20,007 nucleotides of DNA. Origin: an uncultured Alcaligenaceae bacterium (lineage in GTDB: Bacteria > Pseudomonadota > Gammaproteobacteria > Burkholderiales > Burkholderiaceae_B). Each line of letters opens with the position of its first letter. The first letter of the stretch is position 1. The stretch spans positions 1 to 20,007 of the forward strand of contig CALFXX010000117.1 in the NCBI GenBank assembly GCA_937952975.1, written 5' to 3'. Positions 7,337-15,248 of this stretch are shown here, in pieces. The notes beneath the pieces are model-generated. The model saw nothing but the letters and a program-made list of their open reading frames with translations. It had not been told where the DNA came from and did no database searches. The translations under genes were made by a program, and so were the position numbers.

Positions 7337-9615
7337 TGCGCCTCCTCTTTGGCGACAACACCAAAAGCAGTTTGCCGGTCTTGATGGCGAACAGCGCGCC
7401 ACGCAGGCCAAACGATGGCCGATAACAGTAAGGCAAATAGGATTAAAGGCCACCATACTGGCGGGTTCCATTCTGCAATTTTTTTGGCGCGCAAGGCAGG
7501 ATCAATCTTCATGTACTGCAACGTGTTGCGCACCATCTGCGTTGGCTTAGCGTTCCCCACCCACTGCTGAAACGCCCCACCGGACTTAGGAAACAAGCCA
7601 AACATCCAAGGCGCATCGTCTTGCAATATCTGAATCATCTGAGAGATCACCTGTTCCTTTTCAACACCGTCGGGTAGATCACGCATTTTTTCAAATAGGG
7701 CGTCATAGGCAGGGTTCACATAATTTGAGGCATTTTCCCCCCCCTTCTCTGCCTTGATATTGGGGCCGTACAGTAAAAACAAAAAGTTTTCGGCATCAGG
7801 GTAATCAGCTACCCAACCCCACATATACATTTGCGCCACGCCACGTGCCATCTTTTCTTGAAAGCGGTTGTAATCCGTGGCGCGCACATCAAATTGCACC
7901 CCCAGAAGCGCGAACTGACGTCTCATCCAGTCAAGCGTCGGGCTCGAGCCGCCGACGCCACTCGCTGAATCAAAATGCAACACCAGCGGTTCGCCGGTTT
8001 TGGCGTCACGTCCGTTTGGGTAACCCGCTTCGGCTAACAACGCGCGCGCCTGATCGATGGATTTACGCACAGGCTTGCCATCTTTGACGTCATAGACTAC
8101 CCGATTGATCCCTTCGACCCCGGCCTGATAGCCCAGAATACCGGGCGGTATCGGGCCTTGTGCCACTTGCGCTTGATCGTTTTGAAAAATTGCGACGTAC
8201 TCTTCCCAGTTAAACGCAATGCTGAGAGCTTGGCGTAACTTACGATTACGTACTTGCTGCTCGGGCGTATCCCCCAAGCCCACGACAGGGTCTTTCCAGT
8301 TAAACCCAAAGTATTGCATCTGCGCTTCCACGGTCGTGGGCAGCTGAATGCCATGCTCGGCGTAGAGTGTCGCTTTTTCAGCGGAGTCGCCCGCGGCCAC
8401 CAACATCGCCACCCCCGCTTCGCCACGATCAACCTGGGGGATGTCGTAGTAGCCTTGCATGAACTTGCCTTGCAAGGGGATGCTTTCTTTTTCAATATTA
8501 AAGACAATCTTGTCGATGAACGGCGTACGCTTGCCGCAATCGGCCAAGAGCCCTGCCGCACGATCTTGCGGCTCACCTTCGCAAGGATAAGGCTCACCAC
8601 GGAAATTAGGATTACGTACCAGGACATGGCGGCGATTTTGCAAAGACTCAGCCAGCATGTAAGGCCCTGTGCCCACGGGCCAATAGTTCAACGACAGATT
8701 ACGCTGCGCCATGCCAGGCTGGCTGTAAAAGCGATCTGCCTCCCAGGGGATGGGGGCCACAAAGGTCATCGCCAGCCAGTACTTAAATTGTGGATACAAG
8801 CCTTTCACGCGAATACGTAGGGTGTGCTCATCAAGCGCTTCAACACCCGAGAAACCCGCTTCACGCAAATCGAGCCAAGGCAAATCGCGCGTACCCGGAG
8901 GCAGATCTTTACGCAGCGAAGTATCGATTTCTCGCAGACGCTTTCCGTACGCTTGCATTCCAACAATATGCTCAGCGAGCGTTGAAAAAATTGGCGACGC
9001 CACACGTGGGCTTGCTAATCTACGAAGCGCATACACATAATCAAACGCAGTCAGTTCGCGCGTGCCAGTTTGCTTGAAATCACCCACCACAAACTTGTCT
9101 TTCAGTGCTTGCTCGTCAAGCGGCCAATAGCTAAAGCGACCATCGGGTTGTCGGGCAAAAACAGGATGTGGCTGATACAAAATACCAGGGCGCAGTTTGA
9201 TGTCGTAGATGCTTTCAGCAATATCTTTTGCGGGCGTGTCAGCAGGCAAAGCGTTACCCGCTTGATCGACAAAACTCGGTTCAGAAACCGCCACCGCCGT
9301 ACGTGGCGTCAACACATAAGGGCGCTTGAGATAGTGATAGCTATACAGGGGCTCGTAAATATTATAGGTATAGGGTGTTTCGTCCGTTGAGTACGATTTA
9401 GCGGGGTCTAAAAATTTAGGCGAACGCTGAGTGAACGCTGTGTACAACACATTTTGAGTTTCAGCCCCAGAGGCATAGGGGCTGTTGATTGGCGACTCAA
9501 GACCTTGCGGCCCACAGGCAGTGAGCAACGCCAAGGCTAGCAATCCTGAGGCTAGCAGTGCCGCACGCACAGATTGGGCCACAGAGTCGCTACGCAGTTT
9601 TCCCAACGTCAACAT
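7333..9615 (-). CDS. Extracytoplasmic solute-binding lipoprotein, SBP_bac_5 family, with C-terminal TM
   Basis: A 760-aa receptor of the oligopeptide-binding (family 5) type. An N-terminal signal with lipobox LLTAC puts the lipidated cysteine at residue 34. The family core is seen in the stretches YNIYEPLYSY, SPIFSTLAEHIVGM, YWPVGTGPYML, RKLRQALSIAFNWEEY and the WVADYPDAENFLFLLYGPN segment. At 760 aa it is well above the usual 500-600. After the binding domain, residues about 720-739 (VWWPLILFALLLSAIVWPAW) form a membrane helix followed by a short basic tail, so it may be tethered at both ends. Start ATG 9615 overlaps the upstream nuclease stop by 7 bases; a TTG six codons earlier is an alternative. 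It feeds the permeases downstream in the same operon. Substrate is unknown. Confidence 0.93.
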   Translation of the reverse strand: MLTLGKLRSDSVAQSVRAALLASGLLALALLTACGPQGLESPINSPYASGAETQNVLYTAFTQRSPKFLDPAKSYSTDETPYTYNIYEPLYSYHYLKRPYVLTPRTAVAVSEPSFVDQAGNALPADTPAKDIAESIYDIKLRPGILYQPHPVFARQPDGRFSYWPLDEQALKDKFVVGDFKQTGTRELTAFDYVYALRRLASPRVASPIFSTLAEHIVGMQAYGKRLREIDTSLRKDLPPGTRDLPWLDLREAGFSGVEALDEHTLRIRVKGLYPQFKYWLAMTFVAPIPWEADRFYSQPGMAQRNLSLNYWPVGTGPYMLAESLQNRRHVLVRNPNFRGEPYPCEGEPQDRAAGLLADCGKRTPFIDKIVFNIEKESIPLQGKFMQGYYDIPQVDRGEAGVAMLVAAGDSAEKATLYAEHGIQLPTTVEAQMQYFGFNWKDPVVGLGDTPEQQVRNRKLRQALSIAFNWEEYVAIFQNDQAQVAQGPIPPGILGYQAGVEGINRVVYDVKDGKPVRKSIDQARALLAEAGYPNGRDAKTGEPLVLHFDSASGVGGSSPTLDWMRRQFALLGVQFDVRATDYNRFQEKMARGVAQMYMWGWVADYPDAENFLFLLYGPNIKAEKGGENASNYVNPAYDALFEKMRDLPDGVEKEQVISQMIQILQDDAPWMFGLFPKSGGAFQQWVGNAKPTQMVRNTLQYMKIDPALRAKKIAEWNPPVWWPLILFALLLSAIVWPAWRAVRHQDRQTAFGVVAKEEAQ

Positions 9616-10178
9616 TTTTGCTTTTGCCAGCAATCAAAGCGCCACACCCAGGGAGCGATGGCATTGGGCTCAGCCCACAACCCTAGCTTGGCTTGTTTCG
9701 CCTTTTTTTCAAGCTCAATCAACGAATGGTCGCGCAAATATTTGCCCCCTCCTTGCTGGTTGGCCCAAGCCATCCCGTTTTGAACCTGCAGCCGATTTGC
9801 CGTGGTGTCGCCGACCGGAACATCACAGACCTCACGCTCATAGCGATCTTTTTCGAAACAAATGAGTGTTAGCGTTCTACCGGCAACGTAGTCAGCCAGA
9901 TGTTTGCGAGAGGCCTCGCCGTAGGGCTGGCCGGGACGGGCACTGCCATGCGCGGTTTCGGGGGCATCGATACTTGCCAGTCGAATCCGATGCGTTTGTT
10001 GTCCCACCAAAATATTGATGGTGTCACCGTCTGAGACCTGAATAATCTTGCCAGTCAACGTAAATTGACCCGAGCTTTGCGCCGAGCGAATCAGACCAAA
10101 ATCAAAGACCAGACTCGCCACAATAAGAGCCGCAACAACTAGTAAAGAACCGGCTAGAGATTTGTGCTCACGAGTCAT
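9609..10178 (-). CDS. Thermonuclease (SNase-like) family protein, membrane-anchored
   Basis: This 189-aa protein has a single N-terminal hydrophobic segment (about residues 9-29), probably an uncleaved anchor, followed by one staphylococcal-nuclease domain (about 38-175). Residues matching the SNase active site are present: Asp52 in DGDT, Arg66 and Asp71-Ala-Pro-Glu74 in RLASIDAPET, and Arg115 in DRYERE. It should therefore be an active Ca2+-dependent nuclease outside the cytoplasm. Four cysteines (107, 118, 183, 189) could form disulfides. The stop overlaps the start of the ABC receptor gene by 7 bases, so it appears to be the first gene of that operon, an odd partner. corA lies 80 bases upstream on the same strand. 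Confidence 0.93.
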   Translation of the reverse strand: MTREHKSLAGSLLVVAALIVASLVFDFGLIRSAQSSGQFTLTGKIIQVSDGDTINILVGQQTHRIRLASIDAPETAHGSARPGQPYGEASRKHLADYVAGRTLTLICFEKDRYEREVCDVPVGDTTANRLQVQNGMAWANQQGGGKYLRDHSLIELEKKAKQAKLGLWAEPNAIAPWVWRFDCWQKQKC

Positions 10179-10258
10179 TATGATTTTCGAATAAAGATTG
10201 TTAAAAATACGAACGTTAAAGAGTTAGAGAGATTGACGACACAATATCCCCACAAAAC

Positions 10259-11290
10259 TTAAAGCCACTTGGCTTTTCTGAACCGATAGTAAAGCGTCCC
10301 ACAGATTGCCGCCATACCGCCAAGGATCAAGAAATAGCCGTATTTCCATTGGAGTTCAGGGATGTACTCAAAGTTCATTCCGTAAATACCAGCAATCGCC
10401 GTTGGCACTGCCAAAATAGCGGCCCAGGCCGCCAGGCGCCTAGTCGTTTCGGTTTGCTTGGACTGCTCGATCAGCATCCCCGCCTCGAAGGCAAAGGTCA
10501 AGCCGTCACCTAAATTATCTAGCAAACGGTCAACTCTTGAGACACGATCCGACAATTCGCCAAACTGAACACGGGCCTGCGCATCAATCGGTGCCATCTC
10601 AATATGGGCGAGGCGACGACACACTTCGCCAAGTGGTGAAATCGCATTATGCATCTTATGAAAATCGCGTCTTAACTGATACAGCCTTCGAACTTTGAGC
10701 TTTTCAAGGCCACGCAAGAGCATAGTTTGCTCCATCGGTTCGACCGTTTTCTCAAACATATCGTTCGCAAGGTTATAGCGATCGATCAGCAAATCAAGCA
10801 ACTCAGCCGCCACAAAATCACTGCCACGCGCCAGACGGTCAGGCATATTTTCAAGGCGACGGCGTAATTCAGTATGCGGGGCTAATGCGCCCCGTCGGAT
10901 GGTTAGCAGAAAATTAGACCCAATTAACATCTGGGTTTCGCCAAAGGTGGGCAAACCATCCGATGCTCTCACCTCAACTGTCATGGCGACGACGAGCACC
11001 ACGCTGTCGTAATCCATGACCTTGGGCATGCGATGTTTGGCTTGTAGGTCGTCAAGCACATGCGGATCGAGTCCAAGCTGCGAGGCTACACGCACCAGCA
11101 ACGCGGCGTCGGGCTCTTTTAGGCCAAGCCACACCAAAGCGTCGGGCTCGGCGATGGCTTGACCCAAATCATCGATTTCAACGCCGCGTGGGTTGCGGCC
11201 ATTGAAGTACGCACGCGAAGCAATGATTTCAGACACGGCAGCGGTCTGCCCATTTGCTGCGGCCTTTGCTGTGTCAGCAGTTTCGTCCAT
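10259..11290 (-). CDS. corA: CorA-type magnesium/cobalt transporter
   Basis: This 343-aa protein has the CorA layout: a large cytoplasmic alpha/beta and helical domain (about 1-280), then two C-terminal membrane helices. The first helix ends in the YGMNF signature (Gly-Met-Asn at about 304-306), followed by the periplasmic EYIPEL loop, the second helix, and the basic tail RFRKAKWL. CorA works as a pentameric channel for Mg2+ and often Co2+ or Ni2+. The start at ATG 11290 has GGGG 8 bases upstream. The open frame continues to 11410 but that extension runs through the divergent promoter region and has no family similarity. The gene is divergent from the AtuA operon across about 100 bases. ZntB and other CorA-like exporters share the fold, so the direction of transport is not certain. 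Confidence 0.93.
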   Translation of the reverse strand: MDETADTAKAAANGQTAAVSEIIASRAYFNGRNPRGVEIDDLGQAIAEPDALVWLGLKEPDAALLVRVASQLGLDPHVLDDLQAKHRMPKVMDYDSVVLVVAMTVEVRASDGLPTFGETQMLIGSNFLLTIRRGALAPHTELRRRLENMPDRLARGSDFVAAELLDLLIDRYNLANDMFEKTVEPMEQTMLLRGLEKLKVRRLYQLRRDFHKMHNAISPLGEVCRRLAHIEMAPIDAQARVQFGELSDRVSRVDRLLDNLGDGLTFAFEAGMLIEQSKQTETTRRLAAWAAILAVPTAIAGIYGMNFEYIPELQWKYGYFLILGGMAAICGTLYYRFRKAKWL

Positions 11291-11375
11291 GATTAACCCC
11301 TGAACCCCTTGCGTATGACCACACCAAGCGGGTGAGGTGCAGCCATGATTTAATAGAAACCATATCAGACCACAT

Positions 11376-11385
11376 CTCAGCTGAG
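11376..11385. promoter_or_regulatory. Perfect 10-bp palindrome before the AtuA gene
   Basis: CTCAGCTGAG is a perfect palindrome just upstream of the ATG at 11393. It includes the only purine-rich stretch (CTGAG) that could serve as a ribosome binding site there. It is short enough to occur by chance, so any regulatory role is speculative. Confidence 0.2.
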
Positions 11386-11392
11386 TTTTCCT

Positions 11393-12805
11393 ATGCAAAC
11401 CGATTTGCACTCAAGTAGCGGCCGCACCGCGACTTCGCCCCCAACCGCCTCGATCAAGCCCCTGTATGTTGGCTGTGCCACTGGCTTTTCTGGCGACCGT
11501 ACAGACGGCGCCGGCCCCGTGGTTGATACATTGATCGCGCTGGGCGGCGGGGTCTTGAATTTCGAAACGCTGGCTGAGCGTACCCTGGCCTTGGCGCAAG
11601 TTGAAAAACGTAAAAACCCAGCCATGGGCTATGAGCCCTTATTAGACGATCTGGTGGGACCAGTGCTCAAGCGCTGCCTCGATCACAAGATTCAAATTGT
11701 CAGCAATTTTGGCGCAGCCAATCCACAGGCTTGCGCACAGCGGATTTTTGCGTTGGCTCGTGCCCAAGGATTGCGAACCCCACGGATCGCCGTGGTGCAT
11801 GGTGATGACCTGACGCAACCCGAGCAATTAACCTTTTTACTCAAGCGTTTAGGAAGCGACATCGACCCCAAACGCGTGGTCAGCGCCAACGCCTACCTGG
11901 GCGCCGGTGAAATTGCGCAAGCGCTCAAGGACGGTGCCGATATTGTGGTGACCGGGCGTGTGTCAGACCCTTCACTGACTCTGGGGCCCGCAATCGCGCA
12001 TTTTGGTTGGTCGATGCAAGATTGGCATCTCATGGGCTGCGGCACGATGGCGGGCCACATGCTTGAATGCGGTACGCAGGTGACAGGTGGCTATTACAGC
12101 GTGCCAGGGCAAAAGTCGGTACCCGGCATGGATTGCATTGGGTTTCCGATTGCAGAGATTCGGGCCGATGGTACGTTTTCGGTGTTCAAGGCTGCCAATA
12201 CTGGTGGGCGTGTCGATGACCGCACCGGGCGCGAGCAAATCTTGTACGAAGTGCATGATCCTGCGCGCTACCTCACCCCTGATGTTGTGGCGGATATCAC
12301 TCAGGTAACGATCACGCGCGAGGGCACGGATCGGATTCTGGTGCAAGGTGTCACCGGTCATCAACGGCCCGACGAGCTCAAGGTCAACGTCTGCTACGAC
12401 AACGGCTACTTCGCAGAAGCAGAAATCTCTTATGCAGGTTTTCAAGCGAAAGAGCGTGCAGCACTTGCCGGCGAAACCATTCGCAAGCGCATCGGGCACC
12501 TGCTACCACTACGCGTGGATTTAATTGGGGCCTTGAGTATTTTTGGTGACGATGCCGGTGAACTGATGGCGCAAGGCTATGCAGGCGCCTCACGCGACGT
12601 ACGCCTGCGCGTCGCTGGCGTACATCTGCAAAAAGAGATTGCCGAAAAAATCCTTCGCGAAGTAACCGCCCTCTATTGTTGTGGGCCAGCAGGCGGAGGC
12701 GGCGTTCGCACCTCTTTGCGTCCTCGCTTAGACACACTCTCGTGCACCATCCCTCGCGAAGCGGTGCCCTCTGGCTTTAGTTTTGTGCAGGAGCAACGCG
12801 CATGA
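11393..12805 (+). CDS. AtuA family protein (DUF1446), N-terminal/main domain
   Basis: A 470-aa cytosolic protein matching the acyclic terpene utilisation AtuA family. Family features are YVGCATGFSGDRTDGA near residue 25, VSNFGAANPQA near 104, ADIVVTGRVSDPSLTLGPA near 183, the GCGTMAGHMLECGTQVTGGY segment, and CCGPAGGGGVRTS near the C terminus. The reaction is not known; in Pseudomonas, atuA belongs to the citronellol/geraniol pathway. Here none of the other atu genes is present, so a terpene role is not supported by context. Full-length AtuA proteins carry a further C-terminal domain; here it is encoded by the next gene, overlapping as ATGA. ATG 11393 is used, with only a weak ribosome binding site; about 20 disordered residues precede the conserved start, so a later start is possible. 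Confidence 0.9.
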   Translation: MQTDLHSSSGRTATSPPTASIKPLYVGCATGFSGDRTDGAGPVVDTLIALGGGVLNFETLAERTLALAQVEKRKNPAMGYEPLLDDLVGPVLKRCLDHKIQIVSNFGAANPQACAQRIFALARAQGLRTPRIAVVHGDDLTQPEQLTFLLKRLGSDIDPKRVVSANAYLGAGEIAQALKDGADIVVTGRVSDPSLTLGPAIAHFGWSMQDWHLMGCGTMAGHMLECGTQVTGGYYSVPGQKSVPGMDCIGFPIAEIRADGTFSVFKAANTGGRVDDRTGREQILYEVHDPARYLTPDVVADITQVTITREGTDRILVQGVTGHQRPDELKVNVCYDNGYFAEAEISYAGFQAKERAALAGETIRKRIGHLLPLRVDLIGALSIFGDDAGELMAQGYAGASRDVRLRVAGVHLQKEIAEKILREVTALYCCGPAGGGGVRTSLRPRLDTLSCTIPREAVPSGFSFVQEQRA

Positions 12806-13182
12806 ATACCAATACCTCTTTAAATACAGTTGAATTGCCGCTTTATCAGTTAGCGCATGGCCGTGCAGGCGACAAGGGTAATACCTCGAATATCAGCGTC
12901 ATCGCTTGGGATGCTGAATGCTTTGCATTGCTGGTCGAGCAACTGACCGAGGCACGGGTGGCAGAGTGGTTTAGCTACCGCCACCCAACTAAAGTCACCC
13001 GCCATGTATTGCCCAACCTTGAAGCGATGAATTTTGTTCTTGAGGGTGTACTGGATGGCGGCGTCAATGATGCGTTGAATTTGGATACACATGGCAAAGG
13101 GCTATCATTTTGGATGCTGGATATGCCGATAACCGTGCCAAAGCCGTTAGCGGCTAAGCTCGAAGTCAAAGAGTACAGTTGA
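12802..13182 (+). CDS. AtuA-related C-terminal domain protein
   Basis: A 126-aa protein containing the AtuA C-terminal domain. It shows LAHGRAGDKGNTSNISVIA (about residues 17-35), the VTRHVLPNLEAMNFVLEGVLDGGV segment (about 68-92), and a closing LDTHGKGLSF. In many bacteria this domain is the tail of a single ~600-aa AtuA chain. Here it is a separate gene whose ATG overlaps the stop of the main AtuA gene (ATGA), consistent with a stoichiometric two-subunit complex. It overlaps the following TIGR02450 gene by one base (TGATG). The enzymatic function is unknown. Confidence 0.9.
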   Translation: MNTNTSLNTVELPLYQLAHGRAGDKGNTSNISVIAWDAECFALLVEQLTEARVAEWFSYRHPTKVTRHVLPNLEAMNFVLEGVLDGGVNDALNLDTHGKGLSFWMLDMPITVPKPLAAKLEVKEYS

Positions 13183-13514
13183 TGCCTATAGAAAAGGTCA
13201 AAGAAAGCAACACGCGCAGCTGCGACGGCAAAGCGAGTACAACCAATTCGCCCGATGTCATTGAGGCCGCTCAAAGGGTCGGTGCCGCGCAAAGTAATCG
13301 CGTCAGCCCCAAAAAGCTCTTGCTCAGTAAGTGGACAGCGGTTCACCCTGAGCGCAAAGAAAAACATTTTTTAGTGACAAAAGTGTTTGAGCCCGAAATA
13401 GAAGGTCAAGCGATTATCGATATTGAACTTGAAGCCGCCATGACGGGTCGCAAGTTCTGCATGCCGTGGCGCGATTTAAAAAGCCGTGAACGCTGGCGTC
13501 AGGGTTGGGTGTAA
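13182..13514 (+). CDS. TIGR02450 family Trp-rich protein
   Basis: A 110-aa protein whose C-terminal 70 residues match the small Trp-rich TIGR02450 family. Visible motifs are SPKKLLLSKWTAVHPERKEKHF, then FEPEIEG, a mid-region ELEAAMTGRKF, and the ending WRDLKSRERWRQGWV. The usual family member is about 70 aa; the first ~40 residues here are polar, low-complexity and probably disordered. The function is unknown. ATG 13182 shares its A with the stop of the preceding gene; a TTG one codon earlier is the only alternative nearby. It is the last gene of the AtuA operon and faces the membrane-protein gene 6 bases away, with no convincing terminator between. Confidence 0.85.
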   Translation: MPIEKVKESNTRSCDGKASTTNSPDVIEAAQRVGAAQSNRVSPKKLLLSKWTAVHPERKEKHFLVTKVFEPEIEGQAIIDIELEAAMTGRKFCMPWRDLKSRERWRQGWV

Positions 13515-13520
13515 TTGGAT

Positions 13521-14126
13521 CTAAGCCCGAGCACTGGGGCTGCGTTTCAACACCAAGCGCAGCGCCAGACTGACCGCATACAGCGTCACCAGCGTGCCCA
13601 ACAGATCACCAAAAAACATGGGCAGTAAGCCGGAGAACGGGCTACCCATACGACCAGATAAATAAAAATAAATATTGTGAGGCACCGCGTTCAAGAGCGC
13701 GCCCACGGTCGCAAAAACTAACAGTTGCCTAGCGGTCAGACCGCTTAAATCTGTCGATAATTTGAGCAGTTTGGTGCAAAACCAAAACGCTACTAAGGGG
13801 CCAGTTGCTGATAAAAAAGCCAACACCATCCCATCACCAAAGCCACCAGTCGGGTCAGTTTGATTGGTAAACATCGCACCCGCAAAAAGACCAACGGCCC
13901 CGACCCAATCACATGCCATGACAGCCAGCATACGAACCGCAGCAGGCAAGAAAATCCAGCTGATAAAGGCGCTCACTTCTGTGACCGAAAACGCCCATTG
14001 ATTTAGCGCGAACAACAGCACCCACAGCAGAGCGACCACCCCAGCAGAAAGTGTTTTTTCGATTAAATTAGTGTGTGTTTCTTCACTGGCGCACGTTTGA
14101 GCGCCGTACTGCGGATCGGGCGCCAT
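13521..14126 (-). CDS. Polytopic membrane protein, MASE1-like in part
   Basis: A 201-aa protein with about six hydrophobic segments (near residues 26-43, 51-70, 75-86, 99-118, 132-153 and 163-191). Stretches such as WIFLPAAVRMLAVM, GLFAGAMFTN and the closing GDLLGTLVTLYAVSLAL recall MASE1 integral membrane sensor domains. No histidine kinase, GGDEF or other output domain follows. I do not recognise a specific family with confidence. The ATG lies 6 bases after the stop of a winged-helix gene, so the two are almost certainly co-transcribed, suggesting a regulator and membrane-partner pair. The 3' end is 6 bases from the stop of the convergent TIGR02450 gene. Confidence 0.75.
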   Translation of the reverse strand: MAPDPQYGAQTCASEETHTNLIEKTLSAGVVALLWVLLFALNQWAFSVTEVSAFISWIFLPAAVRMLAVMACDWVGAVGLFAGAMFTNQTDPTGGFGDGMVLAFLSATGPLVAFWFCTKLLKLSTDLSGLTARQLLVFATVGALLNAVPHNIYFYLSGRMGSPFSGLLPMFFGDLLGTLVTLYAVSLALRLVLKRSPSARA

Positions 14127-14132
14127 CGCCAG

Positions 14133-14492
14133 TTACACCGCGTGTTGGGCTTTGTCTAGGGCCTGGCCAAGCGCCACGAAATACTGCTTGGCAAGCGCTG
14201 TCGGCACCACATACTTGACACGGCTATCCGTTTTATCGGTGTCTAAATCGATCATTCCCTTCTTACGTAGGGTCTTCAGACGACGATGCGCTGTGGTGGC
14301 TGAAATTTCATGGGTCAGGCTCATGGCTTCAAGAACGCTGATCTTTTTTTCAAGATGCCACACCGCAGCAAGCATCGTGAGCAAGCGCTCTTCAACCGGA
14401 TCCATTGCCGGAAACGTTGGGATTTCGCGAATCGCCTGCACCAAGTTTAAAAAACGAAGATAGGTCGACGAGTATTTAGATTGATTAACCAT
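14133..14492 (-). CDS. Winged helix-turn-helix DNA-binding protein
   Basis: A 119-aa protein with a MarR-like winged helix. Helices cover about residues 33-48 (PVEERLLTMLAAVWHLEKK), then SVLEAMSLTHEISATTAHRRLKTLRKKG (about 52-79) as the helix-turn-helix, and the beta wing IDLDTDKTDSRVKYVVPT (about 81-98). A C-terminal helix could mediate dimerisation. It is small for MarR, lacking a long N-terminal dimerisation arm. It is the promoter-proximal gene of an operon with the MASE1-like membrane protein and probably a transcription regulator. The target is not known; self-regulation through the 14561-14621 inverted repeat is a possibility only. Confidence 0.8.
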   Translation of the reverse strand: MVNQSKYSSTYLRFLNLVQAIREIPTFPAMDPVEERLLTMLAAVWHLEKKISVLEAMSLTHEISATTAHRRLKTLRKKGMIDLDTDKTDSRVKYVVPTALAKQYFVALGQALDKAQHAV

Positions 14493-14560
14493 AGCTACGA
14501 TAATAACGTCTTATTCAACGAATTACTATTCTGAAGGCAACTTGGGGACAACGGTATGTC

Positions 14561-14621
14561 GTAGCAGGCTGACGAATTGCTCGCTAGTGAGGTTACTATG
14601 CGACGGTTTACAGCCTGCTAC
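14561..14621. repeat. 10-bp inverted repeat between membrane ORFs and winged-helix gene
   Basis: GTAGCAGGCT at 14561-14570 and its exact complement AGCCTGCTAC at 14612-14621 are separated by 41 bases. The right arm overlaps the stop codon of the small membrane ORF ending at 14618. No T-run follows either arm, so it is not a standard terminator. It lies 70-130 bases before the winged-helix gene start and could be paired operator half-sites or a recombination remnant. Confidence 0.5.
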
Positions 14622-14917
14622 TCAGGTGAATCACCAAAAAATTCACCGCACACAAAAATCAAACCAACCGCACCAGCTATCGCGATAGAAAGCTTAGATT
14701 GCAAAGCAAGGTACAAAAATCGATTAGAAAAGGCAGTCGCCACGAGCAAGCTAAACGCAATTAGCGTCGTACCATTCAAAAAATCGAAAATGCAATTGCG
14801 TCGATTAAACAAAGGTTTTGACTGATTTTTTAAGAAAAAGAGCTTCAGCGGCCTAATAAACATACAAAGCGCTCCGGCCGCCAACGAGAGCAAGTCAACG
14901 ATATTGCCATCAAACAA
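14618..14917 (-). CDS. Unrecognised small membrane protein (TTG start, tentative)
   Basis: A minus-strand frame with roughly three hydrophobic segments (VDLLSLAAGALCMFI, LIAFSLLVATAF, LSIAIAGAVGLIFVC), ending GEFFGDSPE. I do not recognise a family. No ATG start fits: a TTG at 14917 lies one base after the stop of the preceding small ORF, giving about 99 aa, and an ATG at 14863 would drop the first helix. The frame itself runs open up to 15043 and overlaps the preceding ORF. It may be translated by coupling, or both may be pieces of one frameshifted gene. The region looks AT-richer than its neighbours. Confidence 0.45.
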   Translation of the reverse strand: MFDGNIVDLLSLAAGALCMFIRPLKLFFLKNQSKPLFNRRNCIFDFLNGTTLIAFSLLVATAFSNRFLYLALQSKLSIAIAGAVGLIFVCGEFFGDSPE

Positions 14918-14918
14918 A

Positions 14919-15107
14919 TTAAAAGTCTCGCAGTATGAGGGCTGTTGACAATGCGCCAAGAGAAGCGCCAATGACCTCTGTATGATCTTGAAACAGAAGG
15001 TTGGCACCAATAATATTTGCGATTGATACCCCAACAATTGCACCGCTCATGATCAGGCGGATTTTTTTTAATGCTGGGAAATGGCGAGTTTGATAGCACT
15101 TGCTCAT
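14919..15107 (-). CDS. Unrecognised small two-helix membrane protein
   Basis: From ATG 15107, preceded by AAGGG at 6 bases, this frame gives 62 aa. It has a basic N terminus (MSKCYQTRHFPALKKIR), a glycine-rich helix (about residues 18-39), a short polar turn (QDHTE) and a second helix (about 46-60). Size and layout resemble a phage holin or small membrane toxin, but no family motif is visible. The frame extends upstream to 15209 without a good start. It is followed almost immediately by a second hydrophobic frame. It is divergent from the Bug gene at 15297, sharing about 190 bases of upstream DNA. Confidence 0.5.
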   Translation of the reverse strand: MSKCYQTRHFPALKKIRLIMSGAIVGVSIANIIGANLLFQDHTEVIGASLGALSTALILRDF

Positions 15108-15248
15108 AGGAGACCCTTGGCTGTTTGCGGCGATTGCTGTTTTGCAGAAAGCGGGAGACCCAAACTCTAAGATATCAACGGCGCGACGTCCAGTAACATT
15201 GTGTAACAAGAGAGCCGCTTGTGATATAACTTATTCGATATAAAAATA

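Noticed and set aside
7337..7471. N-terminal extension of the DppB-type permease
   Set aside because: It reads the 3' end of the receptor gene in another frame; the family N terminus and ATGA overlap place the start at 7336.
8097..8820. Two long open frames (176 aa minus, 188 aa plus) inside the ABC receptor gene
   Set aside because: They lie in other frames of the clearly coding receptor gene and show no domain; they are by-products of its codon use.
11972..12499. 175-aa minus-strand open frame
   Set aside because: It is antisense to AtuA with no recognisable motif.
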